64,000 nt of DNA, from assembly GCA_028819295.1 (NCBI GenBank), contig JAPPMA010000094.1:50693-114692 (forward strand), written 5' to 3'. The notes beneath the pieces are model-generated. The model had not been told where the DNA came from and searched no databases. It was given only the letters and a program-made list of their open reading frames with translations. Shown here piece after piece: positions 38,101-43,735 of this stretch. The position numbers and the translations under genes are program-made. The DNA comes from a bacterium. Lineage in GTDB: Bacteria; Actinomycetota; Acidimicrobiia; Acidimicrobiales; Bin134. Position 1 is the first letter of the stretch. Every line of letters begins with the position of its first letter.

Positions 38101-38791
38101 TGCACTTCCCGTCGGGGGCCAGCATCCCGGCGTTGGCTCGCATTTCGAACAGCCGGCTAGACAAGATGGCGTGTACTCCGCCAGCCAGAGCCAGATCGGC
38201 CTCCCCCCGCTGGAGCCCGGACACCGCTTGGTGTACTGCGGTCAGCGACGACGAGCAGGCGGTGTCCAGCGACATGGCGGGGCCTTGCAGCCCTAGGGCA
38301 TAGGCCACCCGCCCAATGGCGGTGTTGTAGGAGGTGCCGCTCACCGAGTACAGGCTCTCTGCGGCCTCGGCGGTGGCGCTGTCGGTCGAAATCAGCGCGA
38401 GGTAGTCGTTGTTGCTGATCCCGGCATACACCCCGGTGCGGCTGCCGCGGAGTTGATCTGGGTCGATTCCCGCGTCTTCCAATGCCTGCCAGGCCAATTC
38501 CAGCATCAACCGCTGCTGAGGATCCAAAAGCTGGGCTTCGACCGGTGAAATCCGGAAGAACGAGGCGTCGAACTGGTCGATGTCGTCGATGAATCCGGCG
38601 AAGCGGCAGGCATCGCTGCGAACTTCTGCCCCTTGAAACAGCTCTCCGATCCGCCCCACACCAGAGCCGGGAACGCCCTCGGTTACGGCATTCTCGCCCG
38701 CCTCCAGCATGCGCCAGAACGACAACAGGTCACCGGCACCGGGGAATCGGCAGGCCATTCCTACAACTGCTATCGGCTCACCTGATGCCAT
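29171..38791 (-). CDS. Type I polyketide synthase: KS-AT-DH-cMT-ER-KR-ACP-KS, last module AT-less
   Basis: 3206 aa from ATG 38791. KS1 is ~5-432 (Cys179 in DTACSSS, His314 in HGTGT, His354). AT1 is ~572-870 (Ser665 in GHSLG). DH is ~945-1250 (His977 in HRVYGQVITP, Asp1162). A C-methyltransferase is ~1440-1665 (LEVGAGTGSAT). KR structural half ~1668-1870; ER ~1895-2205 (HSATGGVGMAA). KR catalytic half is ~2217-2400 (TGGLGGIG; the Tyr position is His2366 in GQSNHAAAN). ACP is ~2490-2570 (Ser2529 in GMDSL). KS2 is ~2598-3016 (Cys2762 in DLACASS, His2897, His2937). After KS2 the KS-AT linker (3061-3140) runs almost directly into the post-AT linker (3160-3201, ISLPDYPFQRNRYW): the AT is missing. 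It would make a fully reduced, alpha-methylated unit and hand it to KS2. No loading domain or thioesterase is present. Confidence 0.95.
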   Translation of the reverse strand: MASGEPIAVVGMACRFPGAGDLLSFWRMLEAGENAVTEGVPGSGVGRIGELFQGAEVRSDACRFAGFIDDIDQFDASFFRISPVEAQLLDPQQRLMLELAWQALEDAGIDPDQLRGSRTGVYAGISNNDYLALISTDSATAEAAESLYSVSGTSYNTAIGRVAYALGLQGPAMSLDTACSSSLTAVHQAVSGLQRGEADLALAGGVHAILSSRLFEMRANAGMLAPDGKCKTFDVAANGHVRGEGCGILVLKRLNEAEADGDRIWGIIRGSALNQDGATPGLTVPNGDAQVRVIEEALARAGVQPSQVDYVEAHGTGTPVGDPIELGALAAAYCQERGADQPLLIGSVKTNMGHLEPAAGVAGLVKVMLSMKQGLIPKHLHFENPSPEIDWDQLPIRVTSALTPWPRRADRMPIAGVSGFGWSGTNAHVIVEAYGTLEGEPAQPDEQRWPIGSPRPVATTSDHEAVAALDDGAALVRPARLLPLSAKSDKALRELAGGYLEWLEEHSEALDSPGGAADELLSDMAWTAGVGRSHFSHRTGVVFTDADSLREKLSAFVDSGEEAPGSRAAPKLAFAYTGQGSQWVGMGETLYQSEPVVRAVLDRCEEVFRQERGTSLLAVMFGRPDAEGDLDNPAWTQPAIYALECALTALWASLGLRPSVVVGHSLGEIAASHTAGVLSLADGLRFAAGRGKFMSELSEPGAMAAVFATASEVAAAVAEQCAASGDPRLAIAADNGAHLMVSGPTCDVEALLGRFEAAEVRVRRLEKSAGYHSAMMDPLLDSVEALISELAPCAPSIPLVSSMTGRLLEDGRAMDGAYWRRQTRQQVEYRRSVEALADLGVEAVIEVGPGAVLGPMTVLSWPEESGTAEPIVVSSMKRPSVRTPAPEDGCGFLDAVAGAYKAGLDISFEAQFGGETRCRISIPGYPFQRQRYWPEALKRRRASAGHPVLGVRHESPRGELQFETEMDSSQPAWLKDHRVYGQVITPGALYGAMAVSALAANTSGRPPMPMGRSGGTLMVEDLQLHSPMVFSEPGADDGEGSEGRQVKFILDEADPKAPVRFEIYSRGTGDNGWTLHAEGLAHTEAAGPEAADRVNLDGLKAGLEPKDISQFYRTRASMGVELGTPFRTLRGLWAAKGEAVGELSLPESIDRSGNEVHPLLLDGCFQVMAEARSVTSLEEGVAYLPFGWERLWLTGPLPDQLVCRARLREAEEEVVGIPEVLTGDLEFYDRRGAVLGGLSGYTVKRATRAALLSTAGGLDDLLYEIVWRDRPLAPGIQSAEFLPRPTAVAVGSEQFSQYLAAEGVGAESRAALLSGLERLAWSYACLALDRLGWVRAAGQAVVPDDLRQQLRVAPEHGRLFRRMLEMMAKAGVLEATGDGFTVMAGSDDPLPDVLSIDPSGLADAMEGQYPHGVTEIGLFRRSAGALADVLVGDADPLTLLLSSGEPSAADLYLKAPVAKGANRMLGDSVAALLADLPESRRLRVLEVGAGTGSATASVLPELPSERCDYTYTDISAGFFAEAEARFGGAEASIDYRVLDIEADPMEQGFDNHRYDLIIASNVLHATRYLNETLDHCRRLLAPSGHLVALENLRGQGWLDLTFGQLDGWWRFADDYRPHHALAGPAVWKQALSDAGFVESEVVGVDYSDSAQAPDRGVIVAQGPAKVSERAGVWVLAADSFGTAEHLGLELAAHNQTVVLVGEGTATDFGPLPQEAGVVRASLPMNRRESWKLLFESLSADGALSGVVHLVSLDAQGAHVTTEQLAEDAAQAGMSGLAVVQGLGDADVTPTNGVWLVTRGAVVLEHESAEGIAGSLLWGFGKVVDREAPHLKSRMIDLDPSRPAPLSDLASELLHPDGENHIAYRTGLRQAARLARSDDVSGRPRLPVPAGEAKWLLAPASDGDLDGIRPEPHPDASLGPREVRVAVEAAGLNFWDMFRALGVVDEGLLGGEFCARVTDVGADVSSVAVGERVAGLAVGTFGAEAVTREEMVVQVPEGIPAASLATIPTAFVSAELSFSMANLKAGERVLIHSATGGVGMAAVQLAQAIGAEVFATTSAPKQAYLKSLGVKHVFDSRQTKFGEEILEATRGEGVHMVLNSSTGLGFIDASLSCLSHGGRFVEMARVDILSEEEMAAARPDVAYWILRLDVLKESYPTQAGDSLRRVMDQVAAGDLNPLVHTRWSMAEAGSAMKYMQAARHIGKIVLANSPLETGRLRGDRTYLVTGGLGGIGIAVAGWLADRGAGTIVLNGRRAPDPEAVEAISQLRKQGAVVQVELADMTDKEAIDQMLGRIDASLPPLGGVIHSVGVLSDGALTNQTWEKFEEVLWPKMLGAWHLHRATEDLDLDMFVLFSSVAGVRGNAGQSNHAAANAFLDQLAAHRRSLGLAGQSIAWGAWSGLGEAEEQRERIGDHLEAGGRGWISPELGLKALDHLVRQDATMSMVAVIDWQVASGSSYARSPLFAELLTAGGGDATESDESADGVLEQLRGAKLAEREEILVSFLQRELQAVMRLPELPEASAALADLGMDSLMVVELRNRLNRAFAGEYTVSNTAIFNYPNTTGLARHLSKEFGQASEVAAPTETVEVFLPRLDQSEEDQIAIVGMACRFPGAEDLSAYWRLLEAGENTVTDGRQDGGSWQGFHGDPAAGDPTYRMGSFVDGLDFFDPQFFWVSPKDAWTIDPLQRLLLETSWQAVEDAAIDPDRLKGSRGGVYGGFGVSEYRRVINRIGRTGAHLNTSGPVTVGQVAFSLGLEGPAMPLDLACASSLVAVHQAMESLRRGETDVALAGGANVALSTGVTSALADAGMLSSQGQCRPFDASADGYVRGEGCGVVVLKRLRDAEADQDRIWAVVRGSAVSQTGTGLAVTVPSMRAQERVMAEALARAGIDPGEVGYVEAHGAATAVGDAVEAGAIAAVYGRGRQDDRPVWMGSVKTNIGHLEGASAIAGLIKVVLGMRNGTVPRHLHFRDPSPEIDWERVPLRVATDAIDWPRGEGLRSLAAVNAFGISGTNAHIVIEGRDAAGDNADGRNPSWRPVGSPKLVAADDADDLEAGGPPGSSGERLLPLSAKTPGALKQLAQRYLDWIDEHGDELAGTDAATDPLLSDMAWTASTGRGHFSQRAAVVFRDAESLRQQLRAVLEAGGEGVPEHRGGGVMPQDGDGLVEVLAAQYAEGRTVSFERLYSGEARRRISLPDYPFQRNRYWADENR

Positions 38792-38816
38792 GGTCAGATC
38801 ATAGGTCGCCTCGGGC

Positions 38817-40541
38817 CTACGCCGAACCATTGACATTGACCGCAACGATATCCAGGCCATGGTACTTGTGATGATGGACGGAAGAGGCGTGGTGCCGCAG
38901 GAGACGAAACGACACCTCGCCCTGCTCCGCGCCATCGGCCTCTTCGCTCAGACACGCCAGCCGATCTTCGAGATTCTCCATGTCGACCACCGCCAGAAAC
39001 TCCAACTCCACTCTCGCAGCCTCAAGACGAGCCAGGATGATCAGCCGAGGCTCATCTTCAGGAGGTTGACCAGACTGCACCAGGCTCAACAGCGCCTCCT
39101 CGCCGGCGGAGCGAAGTCGCTGAGTTGAAGCCTCGTTCCAGCCAATCTGAGCGGCCAGCCCCTGAAGAAATAGATCGACTTGGGACAGCGCCGACATGCT
39201 GAACTCCACCTCCAAGCGGCTGCGACGCTGCGGGCTGCTCAGGTCCAAGAACACGGTCATCAACACCGCCGCCAGCGCCCCGACAAGCATGCCGTTGTCG
39301 AGCAGCAATCCCCACTTGTGGCCAAGCAGATCGGCGAAGATGGTCCGGTTGTCTATTCCTATGCCCAGCGAGAACGACAGCCCCACCACCAGCGCCTTTT
39401 GGGCATCGAGCCCGTCCTGCACGACGGTGCGAACCCCGCTGACGAAGAGCAGCGCGACAGCCGTAATGATGTAGGCGACCAAGACCGGGCTGGGCAGGGT
39501 GAGCAGTAAGGCGGTCAGCTTGGGCAGGAAGGCCAGCGCCAGCAGCGTGCCGCCGATGACGTACCCGATTCGGCGGGCCGCCACGCCGGTGAAGCCGATA
39601 AACGACAAGCTGCTGCCGGAGTAGACAGAGTTTGGAGGGGTTCCGAACATCCCGGCGGCGACGATGCCGAGTCCGTTGGTGTTGAGCGAGCCCTGAACCA
39701 ACCGGAAGTCGGGCACCCGGGGCGTGCGCCACGAGACCTGCTGAATGGCCACGCTGTCGCTGACGTTCTTGACCCCGCCGGCCAGCGTAACCACCACGAA
39801 CGCGGGCAGAAGCGACCAAAAGCTCGCCCCCGGGGTGAAGTCGAATCCGGGGAACCCGCTTACATCTGGTATGCCGACCCATGCAGCCTCGGCCACCAGG
39901 CTGATCTCATAGGCGCCGAACAGCGCAGCGGCCGCGCTGCCGGCGACGAACCCGATGAGCGGCGACCATAACCGCCACACCCCGTACGCCCGCAAGAAGA
40001 GCAGGGTGGACACCACCAGAGTCGCCAGGGCGATGGTTGGCCCCGCGGCCGCGGGCGCGCCGGAGGGGACGTCGCCCAGTCGGTCGAGCCCCACCGGCAA
40101 GATTGCGGCCGCGATCAGCATCAACACCGTGCCTGTGACCACCGGTGTGATCACCCGGCGCAAGAACGGCAGCCAAAATGCCAGCACGAGATAGAACAGC
40201 GAGGCCGCCACGGTGAGGCTTGCCAGCATCTCCGGCCCCCCTTCGGCCAGCGCCAGCACTGAGATGGCAATGAAGTTCGAAGTAGGGCCCATGAGCAAGA
40301 TGTGCCCGGCGCCGAATCGCCGGAACCGAGTGGCCTGCAATGCGGTCAACGCCCCGGCGATGATCAGGGCCGCGAACAGCGCCCACGATAAGTAATCGGC
40401 ATCTTGGCCTCCGGCTCGGACAGTGATGACCACAAACGACACGATCGGCGCCAGCGCCAGCACCACCCCCTGAAGCCCGGCTACGGCAGTGATGCCAAGA
40501 GGGCAGTGCTCATCAGGCTCGTATCGAATGGCGTCGCTCAT
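38817..40541 (-). CDS. NCS2-like (xanthine/uracil family) permease fused to a degenerate GHKL-type domain
   Basis: 574 aa from ATG 40541 (GGAG upstream). Residues ~1-440 have 12-14 membrane segments of the nucleobase:cation symporter-2 type (GHILLMGPTSNFIAISVLALAEGG, FVVVTLAGGVKNVSDSVAIQ, VYSGSSLSFIGFTGVAARRIGYVIGG). The last ~130 residues are soluble. Their pattern (QIGWNEASTQRLRSAGEEAL, RVELEFLAVVDMENLEDRLA, HHHKYHGLDIVAVNV) resembles an anti-sigma/RsbW-like HATPase that lacks the usual Asn and Gly-box residues. It ends 25 bp before the PKS start on the same strand. Export or uptake of a pathway compound is possible. A deleted relic of this gene lies at 4.0-4.2 kb. Confidence 0.85.
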   Translation of the reverse strand: MSDAIRYEPDEHCPLGITAVAGLQGVVLALAPIVSFVVITVRAGGQDADYLSWALFAALIIAGALTALQATRFRRFGAGHILLMGPTSNFIAISVLALAEGGPEMLASLTVAASLFYLVLAFWLPFLRRVITPVVTGTVLMLIAAAILPVGLDRLGDVPSGAPAAAGPTIALATLVVSTLLFLRAYGVWRLWSPLIGFVAGSAAAALFGAYEISLVAEAAWVGIPDVSGFPGFDFTPGASFWSLLPAFVVVTLAGGVKNVSDSVAIQQVSWRTPRVPDFRLVQGSLNTNGLGIVAAGMFGTPPNSVYSGSSLSFIGFTGVAARRIGYVIGGTLLALAFLPKLTALLLTLPSPVLVAYIITAVALLFVSGVRTVVQDGLDAQKALVVGLSFSLGIGIDNRTIFADLLGHKWGLLLDNGMLVGALAAVLMTVFLDLSSPQRRSRLEVEFSMSALSQVDLFLQGLAAQIGWNEASTQRLRSAGEEALLSLVQSGQPPEDEPRLIILARLEAARVELEFLAVVDMENLEDRLACLSEEADGAEQGEVSFRLLRHHASSVHHHKYHGLDIVAVNVNGSA

Positions 40542-40638
40542 AAGTGGCTCCATCTGGGCATTCCGTAATCTAGTGCTCATCCCTTTTGCAGAACCGGTTG
40601 ATGGTCTCCACCGAATGGAATCAACTCGACAGGATGAA

Positions 40639-40653
40639 CTAGTGGTGTGTCTT
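40639..40653. repeat. Boundary motif copy 3 (CTAGTGGTGTGTCTT)
   Basis: Third copy of the 13-bp word, 15 bp shared with copy 1, in the gap upstream of the permease gene and 5 bp before the right 166-bp repeat. Here the TAG is not the stop of a gene I can recognise, though a short frame does end there. Confidence 0.6.
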
Positions 40654-40657
40654 CGCG

Positions 40658-40823
40658 GGGATCTCACGCAAGCGAATCGTCAAAGCCACATGAGAAGCCT
40701 GCTGGCTGCCCAGGCACCGGCGGCTAGGGTCACCTGCCGGTGAACTTCGCCTTGCCAGGACCTTTCTCGAAATAGCTCGCCACACCGACACGAGCGTCTT
40801 CGGTGGCAAAACATGAGGCGAAA
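40658..40823. repeat. 166-bp direct repeat, right copy
   Basis: Right partner of 28510-28675. Positions 40658-40692 are an orphan copy of the last codons of the acyltransferase (GISRKRIVKAT, stop), with no acyltransferase gene beside them. The rest is the intact 3' end of hydratase copy 2. The order AT 3' end facing hydratase 3' end is the same at both sites. Confidence 0.95.
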
Positions 40824-41512
40824 GCCTCGATCTCCACTTCCAGAGCATCGTCCAAGGGCAGGGAGTAGCCATCCAAAATAGCCCGTTTGGCGATGGACAT
40901 GGCCGCCGGCCCCTGGGCGTATCCGGCCGCCAGTTTGAGCGCCTCGTCGTATACCTCGTCGTCGGGGAATGCCGCCGAGGCCAGCCCTATGGCCACCGCC
41001 TCCTCAGGCCACACATTGCGCCCGCTGTAGATCAGTTCTTTGGCCTTTGTGATGCCCACCAGACGGCTCAGCCTCTGGGTTCCACCCGCGCCGGGGATGA
41101 TCCCCAATTTGACCTCTGGAAAGCCCAACACAGCTCCCTGACCGACCAACCGGAACTCTGAGGCCATGGCCAACTCGCATCCCCCCCCCAAAGCGTAACC
41201 GTTCACGGCGCTAATGGTGATCTGAGGCAAACCCTCGAAGGCACTGAACAGCGTGTTGAATCTCCTTGAAAGGTCGCGGGCCCCGCGCACATCCAAACCG
41301 TTCAGCAGGTCAATGTCTGCGCCTAAGGAGAACACCCTCGGACCACCCCAGACGACTACGGCCCGTATGTCGGTTCGCTCCGACAACTCGTCCACCGCCT
41401 CATGAAAATCTGTCAACAGCTTCGCGCTGAGCGAGTTTCTCTTTGGGTTGTCCAACCGCAGCGTTGCCACACCCTCGGCCGCACCGGTTTCTATCCTGAC
41501 CAACTCACCCAC
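40730..41512 (-). CDS. Enoyl-CoA hydratase/isomerase, copy 2
   Basis: 260 aa. Catalytic Glu residues are in GGGCELAMASEF and GFPEVKLGIIPGAGGTQRL; the oxyanion-hole segment is FSLGADIDLL. GTG start with AAAGGAG 8 nt upstream. It is a close paralogue of copy 1 at 25.7 kb. It follows the degenerate SDR gene and precedes the permease on the same strand, in the long minus-strand gene run of the biosynthetic locus. Dehydration or hydration of a carrier- or CoA-bound intermediate is the likely job. Its 3' end is part of the 166-bp repeat. Confidence 0.93.
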   Translation of the reverse strand: MGELVRIETGAAEGVATLRLDNPKRNSLSAKLLTDFHEAVDELSERTDIRAVVVWGGPRVFSLGADIDLLNGLDVRGARDLSRRFNTLFSAFEGLPQITISAVNGYALGGGCELAMASEFRLVGQGAVLGFPEVKLGIIPGAGGTQRLSRLVGITKAKELIYSGRNVWPEEAVAIGLASAAFPDDEVYDEALKLAAGYAQGPAAMSIAKRAILDGYSLPLDDALEVEIEAFASCFATEDARVGVASYFEKGPGKAKFTGR

Positions 41513-41544
41513 AACTGCTCTCCTTTCCCCAGATCACGCCAACT

Positions 41545-42297
41545 CTAAGCGGTCAGGCCACCGTCAACTCGCAGCACACATCCTGTTATGGCACTGGCAC
41601 CGGGGCCGCACAAGAAGCGGACCGCCTCGGCAACCTCACTCGGAGTGCCCGCACGGCGCAGCGCAGTACGGGTCCGCAATTGCTTGCGATCCGCTTCATC
41701 GGAAAGCGCATCGCCACCGTCTTCTATATGTCCAGGCGCCACCGCGTTCACCAGCACATCATGAGGCGCGAACTCGACAGCCAATGACCGCACCAAGCCC
41801 TCTAGCGCCGCTGAAGATGCGCATAAGGCCGCATGCCCGGGGTAGCCCGCCACCGACGCCGCCGAACCCACAAACACCACTCTTCCATAGCTCTGTTCGC
41901 TTAACTCAGGAAGGAACTCCTGTGCCAGCCAGAACGCCCCTGAGAGGCTTGCGTCGACGGTGCTCTGCCACTGCTGTGGGGACAAGTCTTGCGAGGGGCC
42001 CGACTCCGCTAAAGGAGGGACAGCGACAATGTACAGAGGTAAACCGAATCGTGCGGTGCTCATCTCCTTGAAGGTTCTCAAAGAACCCGGATCCAGCCCA
42101 TCAAGCTCGTAATCCGCCACCTTGCAACCAGAATCAGTAAGTTCTGCTACCAGGTCGCTGTGGGAGGAAACACCGGGAGGGTACCCGAATGACACCGGGT
42201 GTCCTGCGGTGGCCAGCGAGCGTACGACTTCGATGCCGATACCGCTCGTTCCCCAGGCAACAGCTGCCGGCACTTGCGCAGCCGGACGGGTTCTCAT
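41545..42297 (-). CDS. SDR-family protein with lost catalytic Tyr and Lys
   Basis: 250 aa, FabG-like in length and layout, ending RVDGGLTA as FabG proteins do. Where an active SDR has YxxxK it reads GHAALCASSAALEGL, so Tyr is Leu and Lys is Ser. The cofactor loop TGxxxGIG reads AWGTSGIG, losing the first Gly. It is therefore unlikely to be an active reductase. The start is 2 nt after the stop of the intact SDR gene. Together they suggest an active/inactive pair; see findings. Confidence 0.85.
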   Translation of the reverse strand: MRTRPAAQVPAAVAWGTSGIGIEVVRSLATAGHPVSFGYPPGVSSHSDLVAELTDSGCKVADYELDGLDPGSLRTFKEMSTARFGLPLYIVAVPPLAESGPSQDLSPQQWQSTVDASLSGAFWLAQEFLPELSEQSYGRVVFVGSAASVAGYPGHAALCASSAALEGLVRSLAVEFAPHDVLVNAVAPGHIEDGGDALSDEADRKQLRTRTALRRAGTPSEVAEAVRFLCGPGASAITGCVLRVDGGLTA

Positions 42298-42299
42298 AC

Positions 42300-43040
42300 T
42301 TACACCGGCTCCTGGTGTACGGCTGCCGACTCTCCGCAGTCTACGTTGAGAATCGTGCCGGTCACATAGGAACTGTGCGGCCCGACAAGCCAGGCGATGG
42401 CCGCAGACACCTCGTCGAGGTCGGCCATCCGACCTAGCGGGCTGCGGTCTACTAGAGCCTGCCTCGTCTGGGCCAGCATGTCGCCCATGGGCGAAACGAC
42501 CATCCCCGGGGCCACAACATTAATGCGGACATTGCGGCGACCCACTTCTCGGGCCAGCGAATAGAGAGCCGCGTTCATCGCCCCCTTGGTAGCGGCGTAG
42601 GCCACCTGTCCCGGATCGCCGCGTTCTCCTCGTAGTGAACTAACCCAGACGATCGAACCCCTCCTCTGAGACAGCATTGAGGGCACGAGAGCCTTTGTGA
42701 CCGCCAAAGGCCCCAGGAAGTTGACGGCGAGCATCTGTTCGACCGCCTCGATCGTCAATTCGGCCAGCAGCGCCACCTGGTGAATGCCCGACGCGATTAC
42801 CAGACCATCGCAATCCCAACCCGCTTCATGCAGCCAGCTTTCGATTACCTCCCCAACATCGGGAGAGGTTATGTCTGCTCTAAGGCTGGCGACGCCAGCA
42901 GCCGACAACTCCTCTGGCAATTCGCTTCTTCCGACGCCAAGCACGTTCCAGTCTGGGACAAGCGCCTGGCAAACCCCCGCTCCAATTGCGCCTGTCGCCC
43001 CGACCACGACGCATGAGGGTCTGGCCTCATCGGCGGTCAT
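42300..43040 (-). CDS. Short-chain dehydrogenase/reductase, 3-oxoacyl-ACP reductase-like
   Basis: 246 aa. Nucleotide-binding VVVGATGAIGAGV, NNAG-equivalent region VIASGIH, catalytic Ser in IVWVSSLRGE, Tyr and Lys in VAYAATKGAMNA, and the end VTGTILNVDCGES. It is an intact reductase for beta-ketoacyl thioesters (inferred). ATG overlaps the stop of the KS-like gene (ATGA). Part of the run ACP-KS-KS-like-SDR-SDR-like-hydratase, which resembles a small type II fatty acid/polyketide set. Confidence 0.9.
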   Translation of the reverse strand: MTADEARPSCVVVGATGAIGAGVCQALVPDWNVLGVGRSELPEELSAAGVASLRADITSPDVGEVIESWLHEAGWDCDGLVIASGIHQVALLAELTIEAVEQMLAVNFLGPLAVTKALVPSMLSQRRGSIVWVSSLRGERGDPGQVAYAATKGAMNAALYSLAREVGRRNVRINVVAPGMVVSPMGDMLAQTRQALVDRSPLGRMADLDEVSAAIAWLVGPHSSYVTGTILNVDCGESAAVHQEPV

Positions 43041-43735
43041 GACCCCGCAGACTCGTATACCGGCAGATCAACGGGCAAAGCAGAACCCCGCTCCAAGGCC
43101 GAGTGGGCGCTTTCCATCTCCAAGAGGAACTCAGGATGAGGACGCGACGACAACTCGAATACATCGCCATCCTCAGGCCCCTCGGCGACGATGCGCACGC
43201 CAACGGCGCCAACCTGCTCAGGCGCCAACTCAACGCCACCGCCAACATAAGCGGCCACTGCGAAACCAACGTCTACCTCACCGAGAGAAACATCTCGCAC
43301 CGCCGCGGCCACTGCGCTGTGATCGGAATGGGAGTGGTTGATGTACTGGCAGTGCCGCCAGCACTCGATTCCCTCCTTGACTGCGAGGTAAAGCCCGACG
43401 TTGGTAAGCGTGTGGAGCGCAATCAGAGGGTTGAGCTCTTGAGAGAACTCTGTGAGTGCTGCCACCCTGTCCTGCTTGTCGGCGAGATGCTCGGCAAGTT
43501 CCCCGATAACTTCCTTGACTTCCTTGGCGCCCTTCGTCCCGGCGAAGTAGAGCCCGCAGCGGCGTCCTTCCATCTCGCCTTCGGCACCCAGCAGCTCCTT
43601 GAAACACGCCAGGGTCAAGAACTCGAAGTCCCCAATGCAACGACGGTCGTGGCGGAACGGCACCAACTCACGGCGGTTCAACTCATACGGCATACCGAAA
43701 CCGATCTTGGCCGAAGCCTCGACTAGCGCCCTCAT
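43037..43735 (-). CDS. Ketosynthase-fold protein without active-site Cys
   Basis: 232 aa from ATG 43735, which overlaps the KS stop (ATGA). The middle (NPLIALHTLTNVGLYLAVKEGIECW, then HSDHSAVAAAVRDVSLGEVDVGFAVAAYVG) follows the N-terminal half of the beta-ketoacyl synthase fold. However, the nucleophile site has no Cys (I align Ser there), and the C-terminal catalytic His half is missing. It lies directly after a complete KS, as chain-length factors follow KS-alpha in type II systems. It may be a partner or initiation factor for that KS; function is inferred from fold and position only. Confidence 0.65.
   Translation of the reverse strand: MRALVEASAKIGFGMPYELNRRELVPFRHDRRCIGDFEFLTLACFKELLGAEGEMEGRRCGLYFAGTKGAKEVKEVIGELAEHLADKQDRVAALTEFSQELNPLIALHTLTNVGLYLAVKEGIECWRHCQYINHSHSDHSAVAAAVRDVSLGEVDVGFAVAAYVGGGVELAPEQVGAVGVRIVAEGPEDGDVFELSSRPHPEFLLEMESAHSALERGSALPVDLPVYESAGS

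Noticed and set aside
28510-40823. Insertion sequence or composite transposon explaining the 166-bp repeats
   Set aside because: No transposase, terminal inverted repeats or target duplications are seen; the repeats are gene 3' ends, pointing to homologous or duplication-deletion events instead.
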